From JAXLRU01 sp046330935 (GTDB taxonomy: Bacteria > Actinomycetota > Actinomycetes > Actinomycetales > Kineosporiaceae), in assembly GCA_046330935.1 (NCBI GenBank), contig JAXLRU010000016.1, positions 1 through 36,748 of the forward strand: 36,748 bases of DNA, in the 5' to 3' direction. A program made the translations under genes and the position numbers. The notes below the pieces were generated by a model. The model saw only the letters and a program-made list of their open reading frames with translations, was not told the DNA's origin and did no database searches. Of this stretch, positions 1 through 13,779 are shown piece after piece; positions within the stretch are counted from its first letter, which is position 1, and each line of letters begins with the position of its first letter.

Positions 1-457
1 GTCGGTCGCGTAGATGCGCGTGCGCGCGAGCAGCCCCACCTCGCGCAGCAGGATCGCCAGCGCGTAGGTCTCCTCGCCCGTGGAGCATCCGGCCACCCAC
101 ACCCGCAGGAACGGGTACGTGCGCAGCGTCGGGACCACCGTGGCACGCAGGGCCGCGAAGAACGGCGGGTCCCGGAACATCGACGTCACGTTGATCGACA
201 GGTCCTGCAGGAGCCGGTCCATCACCTGGGCGTCGTGCAGGACACGGTCGAGCAGCGCCGTCAACGTGTCCAGTCCTTCCGCGTAGGCGCGCCGCCACAG
301 GCGCCGGCGGATCGACGCCTTGGCGTACTGGCGGAAGTCGAACCCGTACTGCCGGAAGATGCCCTCCAGCAGCAGCGACGCCTCGATGTCCTCCAGCCGC
401 TCCCGCGCCGGGGCGGCGGCGGTGGGTTCCCAGCGGGGGAGGTCTGCCAGCCCGGGC

Positions 458-465
<8 letters not shown>
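1..465 (-). CDS. cheR: CheR-type protein-glutamate methyltransferase, partial (C-terminus off the left edge)
   Basis: SAM-dependent methyltransferase of the CheR family, which methylates glutamates of chemoreceptor-like proteins. Only the first 155 codons are inside the window. Residues 24-80 form the helical N-terminal CheR domain. Residues 90-103 carry the family signature SINVTSMFRDPPFF, and 122-132 the SAM-binding loop VWVAGCSTGEE, followed by TYALAILLREVG and IYATD. The ATG at 465 overlaps the stop of the upstream hybrid kinase by 8 nt, so translation is probably coupled and the two act in one pathway. No MCP is visible here. The HAMP array of the kinase is a plausible substrate or partner, but that is inference. 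A CheB or CheB-CheR fusion may follow outside the window. Confidence 0.9.
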
Positions 466-6551
<6,086 letters not shown>

Positions 6552-6803
6552 TCAGGCGTCCCTTTCGGCTGTCGGTGGCGGGGCGGCCACGGGAGGACCC
6601 CGGACGACCGAGTAGATCATGAAAGGTGCATTCGTGATCTTCCACTCAGATCGTGCGAAGCGCGGTAAGTCTGACACCATGCAGGCACGTGCGCGTGCGG
6701 GCTCGCACCCGCGGTGGGCATGTCCGGGCGAATCGGGCATCGGGTCCGCGGAGGGGGTCCCTGCGCGCGCGACCCCCGCTGTCGACGAGTCGGAGCCGGA
6801 ACG

Positions 6804-8969
6804 GTGAGTGCCCCCGTGGCCGAGCAGGCCATCGCCAGCTTCGAGGCCAGTGGCGCCTCGGTGATGGCCGCGCGGCGCTTCGTCACCGAGGTCCTGCGCC
6901 GCTGGGGCGCCGAGGAACTCCTCGACGACGCCGTCCTGCTCGTCAGCGAGCTCGTCACCAACGCGGTCGTCCACGCGGGGACCCAGACCGACGTCCGCTG
7001 CACGCTCACCGACGACGGCCTGCAGATCGACGTCGTCGACCGCTATCCCGGGCGCTGGCTGCCCTCCCCGCCGATGGTCGTCGACTCCGAGGCCGAGGGC
7101 GGGCGGGGGCTGTCGATGGCCGCGACCCTGTCCAACGCCTGGGGAGTGTCCTACGCGGCCGGGACCAAGCGGGTGTGGTTCCTGCTCCGCCGCACCGACG
7201 TCACCGGCACGGGGCTGGACCCGCACTCGCTCGACGCGGGTGCCGAGCCGGGGCTGTTGGAGTCGGGCGGGTCCCCGCTGGAGCTCGACGAGATGCTCCG
7301 GCGCATCGTCGCCCGCCTGCGCGACCTCACCTCGGCCGAGGTGGGCTACGCGTTCCTGCTGTCCGAGGACGGCGAGGAGCTGCACCTGCGCGCCAGCGCG
7401 GGCCTGCCCGGCTCGATGGCCGAGACGGTGCCCGCCCACCAGGCGGCGCGCACGCCCGTGCTCCTGCGCGACGTCGAGGCCGAACCGCCGGTCACCGCCG
7501 TCGCGCGGGCGGTCTCCACCGGGACGGGGCTGCGCAGCGTCCTGACCGTCCCGATGCTCGTCGAGGGCCGGCTGATCGGCGTCCTCGGCGTCGGATCGCC
7601 CACCGCCGGGCAGTTCGCCGACGCCGACGCCGCGCGCGTGGCGGCCGCCGTCGGGCGCGTCGCGCTCGCCGTCCAGACCGCGCGGGTGCTCGAGTTGGAG
7701 CGCCAGCGCCGCGGCTGGGTGGCGTTCCTCGCCGAGGCCTCCGACCTGCTCGGTGGCACCCTGCAGCACGACATGATCCTGGCCCTGCTCGGCCACCTCG
7801 TCGTGCCGCGCCTGTCGCCCTGGTGCGCGGTGCACGTCGACGCCGTCGACGGGTCGCGGACCCTCGCCTACGTGGGGCACGAGCAGGAGCAGGCGGGCGA
7901 CGACCTGCGCGCGCTGCTCACCAAGGCCGAGCCGCCGGGGCCGCGGTCGGCGGACGAGCGCCCCGCCGGTGTGGGCAGCTGGCAGCCCGCCGCGGGCCTC
8001 GACGTCGAGGGCTCCAGCCTGGAGGCCGCCGCGGAGCTCGTCGCGCTCGGGGCCACGACGATCCCGCTGCTCGCCCGCGGGCGCACCCTGGGCGTGCTCA
8101 CCCTCGGCAACCCCCGCGACAACGGCTTCCGCCGCGAGGTGCTCGACCTCGCCGAGGACCTCGGCCGCCGTGCCGCCCTCGCCCTCGACAACGCCCGCCT
8201 GTACTCCGAGCGCGAGGCCACCGCCCGGGCGCTGCAGGCCAGCCTGCTCCCGCCGGCGGTCCCGGAGGTGCCGTTCCTCGAGGTCGGCGTCGCCTACGAG
8301 GCGGCCGGCGGCCACGAGGTGGGCGGTGACTTCTACGACGTGTTCGCCGTCCCCGACGGGACGTGGCGCTTCGCCGTCGGCGACGTGTGCGGCAAGGGGC
8401 CCGAGGCCGCGGCCGTCACCGGCCTGGCCCGGCAGGCCCTGCGCCTGCTCGGCCGCGAACTCATGCCGGTGACCCGGGTGCTGCAGCGGCTCAACGGGGC
8501 GATCCTCGACGAGGGCGCCCGCTCGCGGTTCCTCACGATGGTCGCCGGGGAGGCCTACCCGAAGGCCGCCGTCGGCGTCGACGGTGACGGCGTGCGCCTG
8601 CGCCTGGTGTGCGCCGGGCACCCGCTGCCGGTGGTCGTCGGGCCCCACGGCCCCCGCGTCGTCGGCACCCCGCAGCCGCTGCTCGGCGTCCTCGAGGACC
8701 TCTCCTTCGCCGCGGAGACCGTCGACCTCGAGCCGGGGGAGTGCCTCGTCCTCGTCACCGACGGCGTGACGGAGCGGCGTCGCCGGGGCGGGGCGATGAT
8801 CGGCGAGTCGGGGCTCCTGGAGCTGCTCGCCCCCGCCGGGACGCTGTCGGCGCCCGAGATCGCGGCGCTGGTCCAGCGCCGGGTGGTCGAGGACGGCGAC
8901 GGGCCGCCGCGCGACGACCTCGCCGTCCTCGTGCTCAAGGTGCCGCCGCGAGCTCCCGCGTCCGCATGA
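6804..8969 (+). CDS. SpoIIE/RsbU-type serine phosphatase with N-terminal RsbW-like ATPase and two GAF domains
   Basis: Predicted PP2C-type phosphatase of a partner-switching (anti-sigma/anti-anti-sigma) pathway, 721 aa, cytoplasmic. Residues 1-130 are a HATPase_c_2 (RsbW-like) domain with the N-box LLVSELVTNAVVHA and a GGRGL motif. About 150-305 is a first GAF domain (VLTVPMLVEGRLIGVLGV), about 315-475 a second (ATTIPLLARGRTLGVLTL). The SpoIIE phosphatase domain runs from about 490 to the end, with metal-binding GGDFYDVF, GDVCGKG, LVTDGVTE and a C-terminal DDLAVLVL. Start GTG 6804 was chosen because the RsbW-like domain begins right after it and GGAG lies 9 nt upstream; an in-frame GTG at 6714 would add 30 poorly conserved residues. 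Divergent from the hybrid kinase, so the two may share a 252-bp control region. No STAS partner gene is adjacent. Confidence 0.9.
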   Translation: MSAPVAEQAIASFEASGASVMAARRFVTEVLRRWGAEELLDDAVLLVSELVTNAVVHAGTQTDVRCTLTDDGLQIDVVDRYPGRWLPSPPMVVDSEAEGGRGLSMAATLSNAWGVSYAAGTKRVWFLLRRTDVTGTGLDPHSLDAGAEPGLLESGGSPLELDEMLRRIVARLRDLTSAEVGYAFLLSEDGEELHLRASAGLPGSMAETVPAHQAARTPVLLRDVEAEPPVTAVARAVSTGTGLRSVLTVPMLVEGRLIGVLGVGSPTAGQFADADAARVAAAVGRVALAVQTARVLELERQRRGWVAFLAEASDLLGGTLQHDMILALLGHLVVPRLSPWCAVHVDAVDGSRTLAYVGHEQEQAGDDLRALLTKAEPPGPRSADERPAGVGSWQPAAGLDVEGSSLEAAAELVALGATTIPLLARGRTLGVLTLGNPRDNGFRREVLDLAEDLGRRAALALDNARLYSEREATARALQASLLPPAVPEVPFLEVGVAYEAAGGHEVGGDFYDVFAVPDGTWRFAVGDVCGKGPEAAAVTGLARQALRLLGRELMPVTRVLQRLNGAILDEGARSRFLTMVAGEAYPKAAVGVDGDGVRLRLVCAGHPLPVVVGPHGPRVVGTPQPLLGVLEDLSFAAETVDLEPGECLVLVTDGVTERRRRGGAMIGESGLLELLAPAGTLSAPEIAALVQRRVVEDGDGPPRDDLAVLVLKVPPRAPASA

Positions 8970-8989
8970 GCGCGCCCCGTCGTGCCCGG

Positions 8990-8995
8990 TAAGGT
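8990..8995 (+). promoter_or_regulatory. Possible -10 box of the tRNA-Arg promoter
   Basis: TAAGGT, a good actinobacterial TANNNT box, sits 21 nt upstream of the tRNA 5' end. No clear -35 is seen 17 nt further upstream. Tentative. Confidence 0.4.
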
Positions 8996-9016
8996 CGGCG
9001 CGCGACGACGTCGCGA

Positions 9017-9089
9017 GCGCCCGTAGCTCAGCGGATAGAGCGGCCGACTTCTAATCGGCGGGTCGCAGGTTCGAACCCTGCCGGGCGCG
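9017..9089 (+). tRNA. tRNA-Arg, anticodon UCU
   Basis: A full 73-nt cloverleaf can be drawn by hand. Acceptor stem GCGCCCG pairs with CGGGCGC; D stem GCTC/GAGC; anticodon stem GCCGA/TCGGC closes the loop CTTCTAA with TCT at 9050-9052; T stem GCAGG/CCTGC with loop TTCGAAC. Discriminator base is G and CCA is not encoded. Reads the AGA codon, which is rare in such G+C-rich genomes. Confidence 0.97.
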
Positions 9090-9093
9090 CCCG

Positions 9094-9099
9094 TAGGCT
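9094..9099 (+). promoter_or_regulatory. -10 box for a leaderless S4-protein transcript
   Basis: TAGGCT lies 7 nt before the ATG at 9107 and only 5 nt after the tRNA. That spacing puts the transcription start at or next to the start codon, the usual layout of actinobacterial leaderless mRNAs. Any -35 contact would fall inside the T arm of the tRNA gene. Confidence 0.55.
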
Positions 9100-9106
9100 C
9101 CCGCGC

Positions 9107-9418
9107 ATGAGCGCCACCCCCCGACGCCCGCAGCGCCCCGCCGCTGCGCGCCCCACCGCGGCCCGTCGCGGCTTCGCGCCGCGCCGACCGGTGGTTCCCG
9201 CCGTCCCGGAGGTCGCCGTCACCGGCGAGGGGATCCGGCTGGGGCAGTTCGTCAAGCTCGCCGGGCTGGCCGACGGGCACGACACCGGCGGCGAGGTGAA
9301 GCTCCTCATCGCCGCGGGGGAGGTCCTCGTCAACGGCGAGGTCGAGACCCGCCGCGGCCGCCAGCTCGTGAAGGGCGACGTGGTCGCCGTGGGGGCGAGC
9401 AGCGCCCGCGTCGGCTGA
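9107..9418 (+). CDS. Small S4-domain RNA-binding protein (YbcJ-like)
   Basis: 103 aa. After a basic Pro/Arg/Ala-rich N-terminal tail (about 38 residues), residues 39-103 form a single S4 RNA-binding domain: IRLGQFVKLAGLAD, then GEVKLLIAAGEVLVNGEVETRRGRQ in two blocks, then KGDVVAV. This matches the stand-alone S4 family (YbcJ/YaaA type), thought to bind structured RNA such as rRNA or tRNA; the exact target is unknown. There is no ribosome binding site in front of the ATG, but a -10 box at 9094-9099 suggests a leaderless mRNA. It lies directly behind tRNA-Arg on the same strand and could also be reached by read-through from it. Confidence 0.85.
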   Translation: MSATPRRPQRPAAARPTAARRGFAPRRPVVPAVPEVAVTGEGIRLGQFVKLAGLADGHDTGGEVKLLIAAGEVLVNGEVETRRGRQLVKGDVVAVGASSARVG

Positions 9419-9527
9419 TCGGCCCGAGTTCCTCAGGGTTCCTCGGCAACCTTTTCCGCGCCTCGCGCGACCTCACCGCGTCAGGGCCCTGCACCGCAGG
9501 CGCCGCAGGTGGGGTGGGGAGGTCGTC

Positions 9528-10283
9528 GTGCCGCCGAGCGTCACCGTCGAGCGCCCCACGGCCACCCTGCGTACCCACGGCAGCAGGTCGGCCCCTAGGG
9601 TCGTCGGCGACGTCGCACCGCCGGAGGTCAGGCTCACCGCCATGCAGCCCCCACGCCGTCGCGAGCCCGCACGGGACCGGTCTCGGGACGAGCCCGCGCC
9701 CGCGCCCAGTGACGTGCCCGTGGGGACGGCCGGCAGCGACCGCGGGTACGCCGACTTCGTCCAGCGTCACGCCCACGACCTCGGCCGCCTCGCCTACCTG
9801 ATGACCGGTGACGGCGACGGCGCCGAGGACCTGCTGGCCGACGCGCTGCTCGCGGCCTGGCAGCGCTGGGACACCGTGCTGGCCGCCGACTCCCCGCTCG
9901 CCTACGTGCGCGGCATCGTCGTGAAGCTGGCCGCGACCCGGGTGCGGCGGTTGGTCCGGGAGCGCGCGCACCTGGTGCTGCTGCGCTCCGACGCCCGCTC
10001 CGTGGCCGCCGCCGAGCGCGACGTGCCCGGCGTCGTCGACGTCCGCGCCGCCCTGCGCCGCCTGCCCGCCGGGCAGCGCGCCTGCGTGGTGCTGCGCCAC
10101 GGCATGGGCCTGTCCGAGGAGGACACCGCCCGCACCCTCGGGGTGTCCGTCGGCACCGTGAAGAGCCAGACCTCCAAGGCCGCGGCCCGACTGCGCCGCC
10201 TGCTCGCCGTCGACGACCTGGGACAGTGGGCGCCGGGCGAAGGCCCCGACGGCCGCGCACGAGGGGAGGGAGGACGGCGATGA
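9528..10283 (+). CDS. ECF sigma factor, SigE family
   Basis: Extracytoplasmic-function sigma factor of the actinobacterial SigE-like family, 251 aa from this start. Sigma-2 region: YADFVQRHAHDLGRLAYLMTG, a GAEDLLADALLAAWQRW block and the SPLAYVRGIVVKLAATRVRR helix. Sigma-4 region: ALRRLPAGQRACVVLRH followed by the helix-turn-helix EEDTARTLGVSVGTVKSQTSKA. Start GTG 9528 is preceded by GGGGAGG with a 5-nt gap; an ATG at 9642 (213 aa) is the alternative, because residues 1-65 before the sigma-2 domain are low complexity. The stop overlaps the next gene as ATGA, so the pair is translationally coupled. GGCAACC at 9445-9451 upstream resembles an ECF -35 element and could mean autoregulation; this is weak. 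Confidence 0.85.
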   Translation: MPPSVTVERPTATLRTHGSRSAPRVVGDVAPPEVRLTAMQPPRRREPARDRSRDEPAPAPSDVPVGTAGSDRGYADFVQRHAHDLGRLAYLMTGDGDGAEDLLADALLAAWQRWDTVLAADSPLAYVRGIVVKLAATRVRRLVRERAHLVLLRSDARSVAAAERDVPGVVDVRAALRRLPAGQRACVVLRHGMGLSEEDTARTLGVSVGTVKSQTSKAAARLRRLLAVDDLGQWAPGEGPDGRARGEGGRR

Positions 10284-11359
10284 GCCTGCACCCGCCGTCC
10301 CCCCACGACGGCTTCCCCGACCCTGCGCGCCGCTCCGGCGAGCCCGAGCTGGAGGCCCTGCTCGACGAGTTCGCCTCCGGCTACCGGGTGGACCCCGACC
10401 GGCTTCTCGCGCGGCTCGAGGCGGCCGGGGCCGGACGCCCGGGGGCCGCCACCGCACGGGGCGCCTCGCCGTGGTGGGCGCGCAGCGGCCCCCTCGCCGC
10501 GGCCGCCGCCGTCGGCGTGCTCGTCACGGGCATGGCGGTGCTGTTGCGGTTCGACCCGCCCGACCGTTCCACCTCCACGCAGCCGTCCACCGGCGCCGCC
10601 CGCACGACCGCCGCGCCGCCGTCGGCCACGACGTCGGCACAGGCCAGCCCCACCGGCGTGACGTCCTCGGCGGCCCCCTCCGCGACCGGCACGGCGTCGG
10701 CGTCCTCACGCCCCACCGTGACGGTCACCGCAGGCGCCCCCGGAACCGGCGCGGCGCGCACCCGGCAACCCTCCGGCCCGACGTCGGGCCGCGTCCCGGC
10801 GAGCCCCTCGGTGACGCCGCCCGGCCCCGGTCCGGCCGCGGGGATCGCGGTCGCGCCGCTGCCGGCCCGCGTGTCCCTGGGGGAGGGCGGCCTGCGCGAC
10901 TGGGTCGTGGTCGGAGGCCGGCGTGACGCCAAGCAGGTGCGGCTGAAGCGGGGCACCGGGGAGCTGGTCGTCCGCGACCTCACCGGCGCCGCCGTCGTGG
11001 GTTCCTCGCCCCTGACGCTCGGCTGGTCGGGGGGCCTGCCCGAGCAGGACCGCGACGGGGACCGCACCTGGTGGTGCGCCGACAGCGGGGGCGTCGAGGA
11101 CCGCGCCGTGTTCGGCATCCGCGTCGAGTCCCTGCCGCCGGGAGCCGTCCTCACCCTGCTCACCGGGGCCGACGGCGGCGGGTCGGCCAAGGTCGAGGCC
11201 CGCATCGACGGCGGGCCCCTCGCCCAGCTGCGCGCCTCCGCCGGCCGGGTCACCGTCACCACTCCCGCCTCGGCCGCCGGACGTGCCCTGAGCGTCGAGG
11301 TGACGCCGTCCGGAGGGTCCTCGGTTCGCGCCTGCCTGGCCGCCGTCACCCTGCAGTGA
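10280..11359 (+). CDS. Putative single-pass anti-sigma or sigma-partner membrane protein
   Basis: 359 aa, starting at the ATG that overlaps the sigma factor stop by 4 nt. Residues 1-70 are predicted cytoplasmic (PELEALLDEFASGYRVDPDRLLARLE) and lack the HxxxCxxC zinc motif of ZAS anti-sigmas. Residues about 75-95 form one membrane helix (PLAAAAAVGVLVTGMAVLL). A Ser/Thr/Pro/Ala-rich stretch of about 100 residues follows, typical of an extracellular linker. The C-terminal 160 residues look like a beta-rich domain with two Cys (WWCADSGG and VRACLAAV) that could form a disulphide. Gene position and topology suggest it holds the sigma factor at the membrane and senses an external cue; no known domain family is recognised, so the role is inferred. 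Confidence 0.7.
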   Translation: MSLHPPSPHDGFPDPARRSGEPELEALLDEFASGYRVDPDRLLARLEAAGAGRPGAATARGASPWWARSGPLAAAAAVGVLVTGMAVLLRFDPPDRSTSTQPSTGAARTTAAPPSATTSAQASPTGVTSSAAPSATGTASASSRPTVTVTAGAPGTGAARTRQPSGPTSGRVPASPSVTPPGPGPAAGIAVAPLPARVSLGEGGLRDWVVVGGRRDAKQVRLKRGTGELVVRDLTGAAVVGSSPLTLGWSGGLPEQDRDGDRTWWCADSGGVEDRAVFGIRVESLPPGAVLTLLTGADGGGSAKVEARIDGGPLAQLRASAGRVTVTTPASAAGRALSVEVTPSGGSSVRACLAAVTLQ

Positions 11360-11608
11360 CCCCGACCGGCTCGCTTCGGGTGCGGCGTCTTGGAGAAGGG
11401 CGTGGGGAGCGGCAGGCTGGCCCCGTGAACCCCGCCGCGCCGCCCCCGCCCGAGGGCCCCGCCCTCCCCGGCGGCGACGGACCGTCGACGACGGGTACCG
11501 GAGCTGTCACCGGGCAGGAACGATCCGACGCCACGGCGGGTGAACTGCGCGCCTCGACGTCCGGCGCGGCGGCCACAGCGGGTAACCTTCGCGCCGGAGC
11601 GATTCCTC

Positions 11609-11614
11609 AGGAGG
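11609..11614 (+). promoter_or_regulatory. Strong ribosome binding site deciding the GTPase start
   Basis: AGGAGG is placed 5 nt before GTG 11620. A -10-like TAACCT at 11582-11587 would give a 25-nt leader containing it. A competing upstream start, GTG 11425, sits 6 nt behind a TTGGAG-N17-CAGGCT promoter-like pair and would be leaderless. Confidence 0.55.
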
Positions 11615-11619
11615 AGCCG

Positions 11620-13779
11620 GTGGCGCGCGCGCAGGAGAACCCGCCCGAGCGGGGGGCCGGGCTCGCCGTGCCCGACGACGCCCCGGTGCTCGTCCGGCAG
11701 GCCGAGCCCGCCGCCGACGACGTTGCCGACCTCCGCCTCGAAGGGCTGGCGCCGACCGCCGACGAGCTGGTCGCGACGGCCGAGTCCGAGGCCGACGACG
11801 CCTCGGACGGCGAGGACGACGACGTGTCCGACGACTCCGACGACTCCGACGATGCGGTCGTCGCGGGGACTCGCGATGCGGTCGAGGCGGCGGACGAGCC
11901 CGCCCGCCAGGACGCCGAGGCCGACGACTCCGAGGACGACGAGGACGACGAGGACGACGAGGACGAGGCCCAGGCGGCCGAGGACGCCGGCGCCTCGCAC
12001 GAGCCCGCCACGGTGACGGACGCGCCGGCCGCTTTGTCGGCCCCGCCCACCGCCGTGGCCGCCGACACCCCCGCGAACACCGACGCCACACCCGTGGAGC
12101 TGTTGGCTGCCGCGCAGGTGCTGCGCGACGAGGTCGCGGCGCTCGACTTCTCCCTGTCCGTGCCGTCGCTGGACAAGGGGCGCAAGGCGAGGGAGTCGAT
12201 CCTCGGGCAGATGGACGACTACCTCCTGCCCCGGCTGCGCCGCCTCGACGCGCCGCTGCTGACCGTCGTCGGCGGCAGCACCGGAGCGGGCAAGTCCACC
12301 CTGGTCAACAGCCTCGTCGGGCGCCTGGTCAGCCGATCCGGCGTGCTGCGCCCGACGACGCGCTCGCCTGTCCTCGTGCACCACCCGGCCGACGCCGGGT
12401 CCTTCATGTCGACGCGGATCCTGCCCGGCCTCGGGCGGGTCACCTCCGAGGCGCCCGAGCCGATGCAGCCGGTGGACCCCGACGCCCCGCGGATCACCGC
12501 GATCCGTCTCGTGCCGGACCCGACGATCGTGCCGGGCCTGGCCGTCGTCGACGCCCCCGACATCGACTCGGTCGTCGAGACCAACCGCGACCTCGCCGTC
12601 CAGCTCCTCGCCGCGGCGGACCTGTGGCTGTTCGTGACGACGGCCGCCCGCTACGTCGACGCGACGCCCTGGCAGATGCTGCGCGAGGCCGTGGAGCGCG
12701 GCGTGTGCGTGGCGGTCGTCCTCGACCGCGTGCCGCCCGAAGCGATGCAGGAGGTCCGCCTGCACCTGGCGCGCCTCATGCGCGAGCGTGGCCTGGCCAA
12801 CAGCCCCGTCTTCACCGTGCCCGAGGTGGAGCTCGAGGACGGCCTGCTCCCGCAGGCGCACGTCGAGCCGCTGCTGGCCTGGCTCAACCGGCTGGCGAGG
12901 GACGCGCGCACCCAGGCGGTCGTCGTCAACCGCACCCTGGCCGGGGCGATCGAGAGCCTGCCCGCGCGCGTCACCGCCCTCGCGGCGGCCGCGGACGACC
13001 AGGCGGCCGCCGACATCTACCTGCGCGGCGCGCTGGAGGGTGCCTGGGGTGCCGTCCACGGCGGCATCGCGGCGAGCTTCGCCGACGGCAGCCTGCTGAC
13101 CGGCGAGGTGCTGGCCCGGGTGCGCGACGCCATGGGTCGCGGGGACCTCCTGGCCCTGCTCGGGGTCACCGCCCCGCCGCGTCAGCGCAAGAGCCGCGTG
13201 CGGTCCTCGGCCGCGGCGATGGCGGTGCTGCGGGACGCGCTGTGCGCGGGTGTCGAGGCGCTCGTCCGCTCGCGCGCCCAGCTGGCCCTCGACGACGCGC
13301 TGTCGCGCTGGCGCGCCCACGGCGCGGGGCTGTCGCTGCTCGCGGGCCGCGACGACCTCGCCGCACTGTCGGAGTCCTTCGCCGACCGCACCGCCACCGC
13401 GGTGGGCGGCTGGCAGGACTGGGTGATGCGCAGCGCCGCCGACGAACCCAACCTCGTCACCGGCGGCGGGTTGAACGCCGCCGAGGAGGCGTTGGCCACC
13501 ACACTGATGACGCTGACGCTCGCGCCCGACACGCCCGTCACCCAGGGCGAGACCGTCGACCCGCTGGTGCTGCTGCGGCGGGTGCTGCAGGCGCGGCTGG
13601 GGGTCGTCCCCCTGCAGGAGTTCGTCGTCGCCTCCCAGCGGGAGCTGCAGCGGCAGATCGATCGGGTGCTGGACGCCGAGCGCGCGCGCACGGCGTCGCT
13701 GCTCGGTCCCGTGGGGCAGAGGGTCGGGCGCGGTGACGCGCTGCGGGCCGCGGTGCGAGAGGTCGAGGAGGCCGGTTGA
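11620..13779 (+). CDS. Dynamin-like GTPase, first of a pair (acidic N-terminus)
   Basis: 719 aa from GTG 11620, or 784 aa from GTG 11425. Residues about 57-117 are extremely acidic (runs of Asp/Glu such as DDEDDEDDEDE), then a Pro/Ala/Thr linker. The GTPase domain starts near residue 165: P-loop GGSTGAGKST near 219-228, a switch segment SGVLRPTTRSPV, and a G3-like VVDAPDIDS. No clear N/TKxD (G4) motif is found; the expected place reads VVLDRVPPE. The C-terminal half is mostly helical, as in the dynamin stalk. Its stop overlaps the second GTPase by one base (TGATG). Paired GTPases of this kind in actinomycetes act in membrane remodelling or septation; that role here is inferred from family and arrangement. 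Confidence 0.82.
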   Translation: MARAQENPPERGAGLAVPDDAPVLVRQAEPAADDVADLRLEGLAPTADELVATAESEADDASDGEDDDVSDDSDDSDDAVVAGTRDAVEAADEPARQDAEADDSEDDEDDEDDEDEAQAAEDAGASHEPATVTDAPAALSAPPTAVAADTPANTDATPVELLAAAQVLRDEVAALDFSLSVPSLDKGRKARESILGQMDDYLLPRLRRLDAPLLTVVGGSTGAGKSTLVNSLVGRLVSRSGVLRPTTRSPVLVHHPADAGSFMSTRILPGLGRVTSEAPEPMQPVDPDAPRITAIRLVPDPTIVPGLAVVDAPDIDSVVETNRDLAVQLLAAADLWLFVTTAARYVDATPWQMLREAVERGVCVAVVLDRVPPEAMQEVRLHLARLMRERGLANSPVFTVPEVELEDGLLPQAHVEPLLAWLNRLARDARTQAVVVNRTLAGAIESLPARVTALAAAADDQAAADIYLRGALEGAWGAVHGGIAASFADGSLLTGEVLARVRDAMGRGDLLALLGVTAPPRQRKSRVRSSAAAMAVLRDALCAGVEALVRSRAQLALDDALSRWRAHGAGLSLLAGRDDLAALSESFADRTATAVGGWQDWVMRSAADEPNLVTGGGLNAAEEALATTLMTLTLAPDTPVTQGETVDPLVLLRRVLQARLGVVPLQEFVVASQRELQRQIDRVLDAERARTASLLGPVGQRVGRGDALRAAVREVEEAG

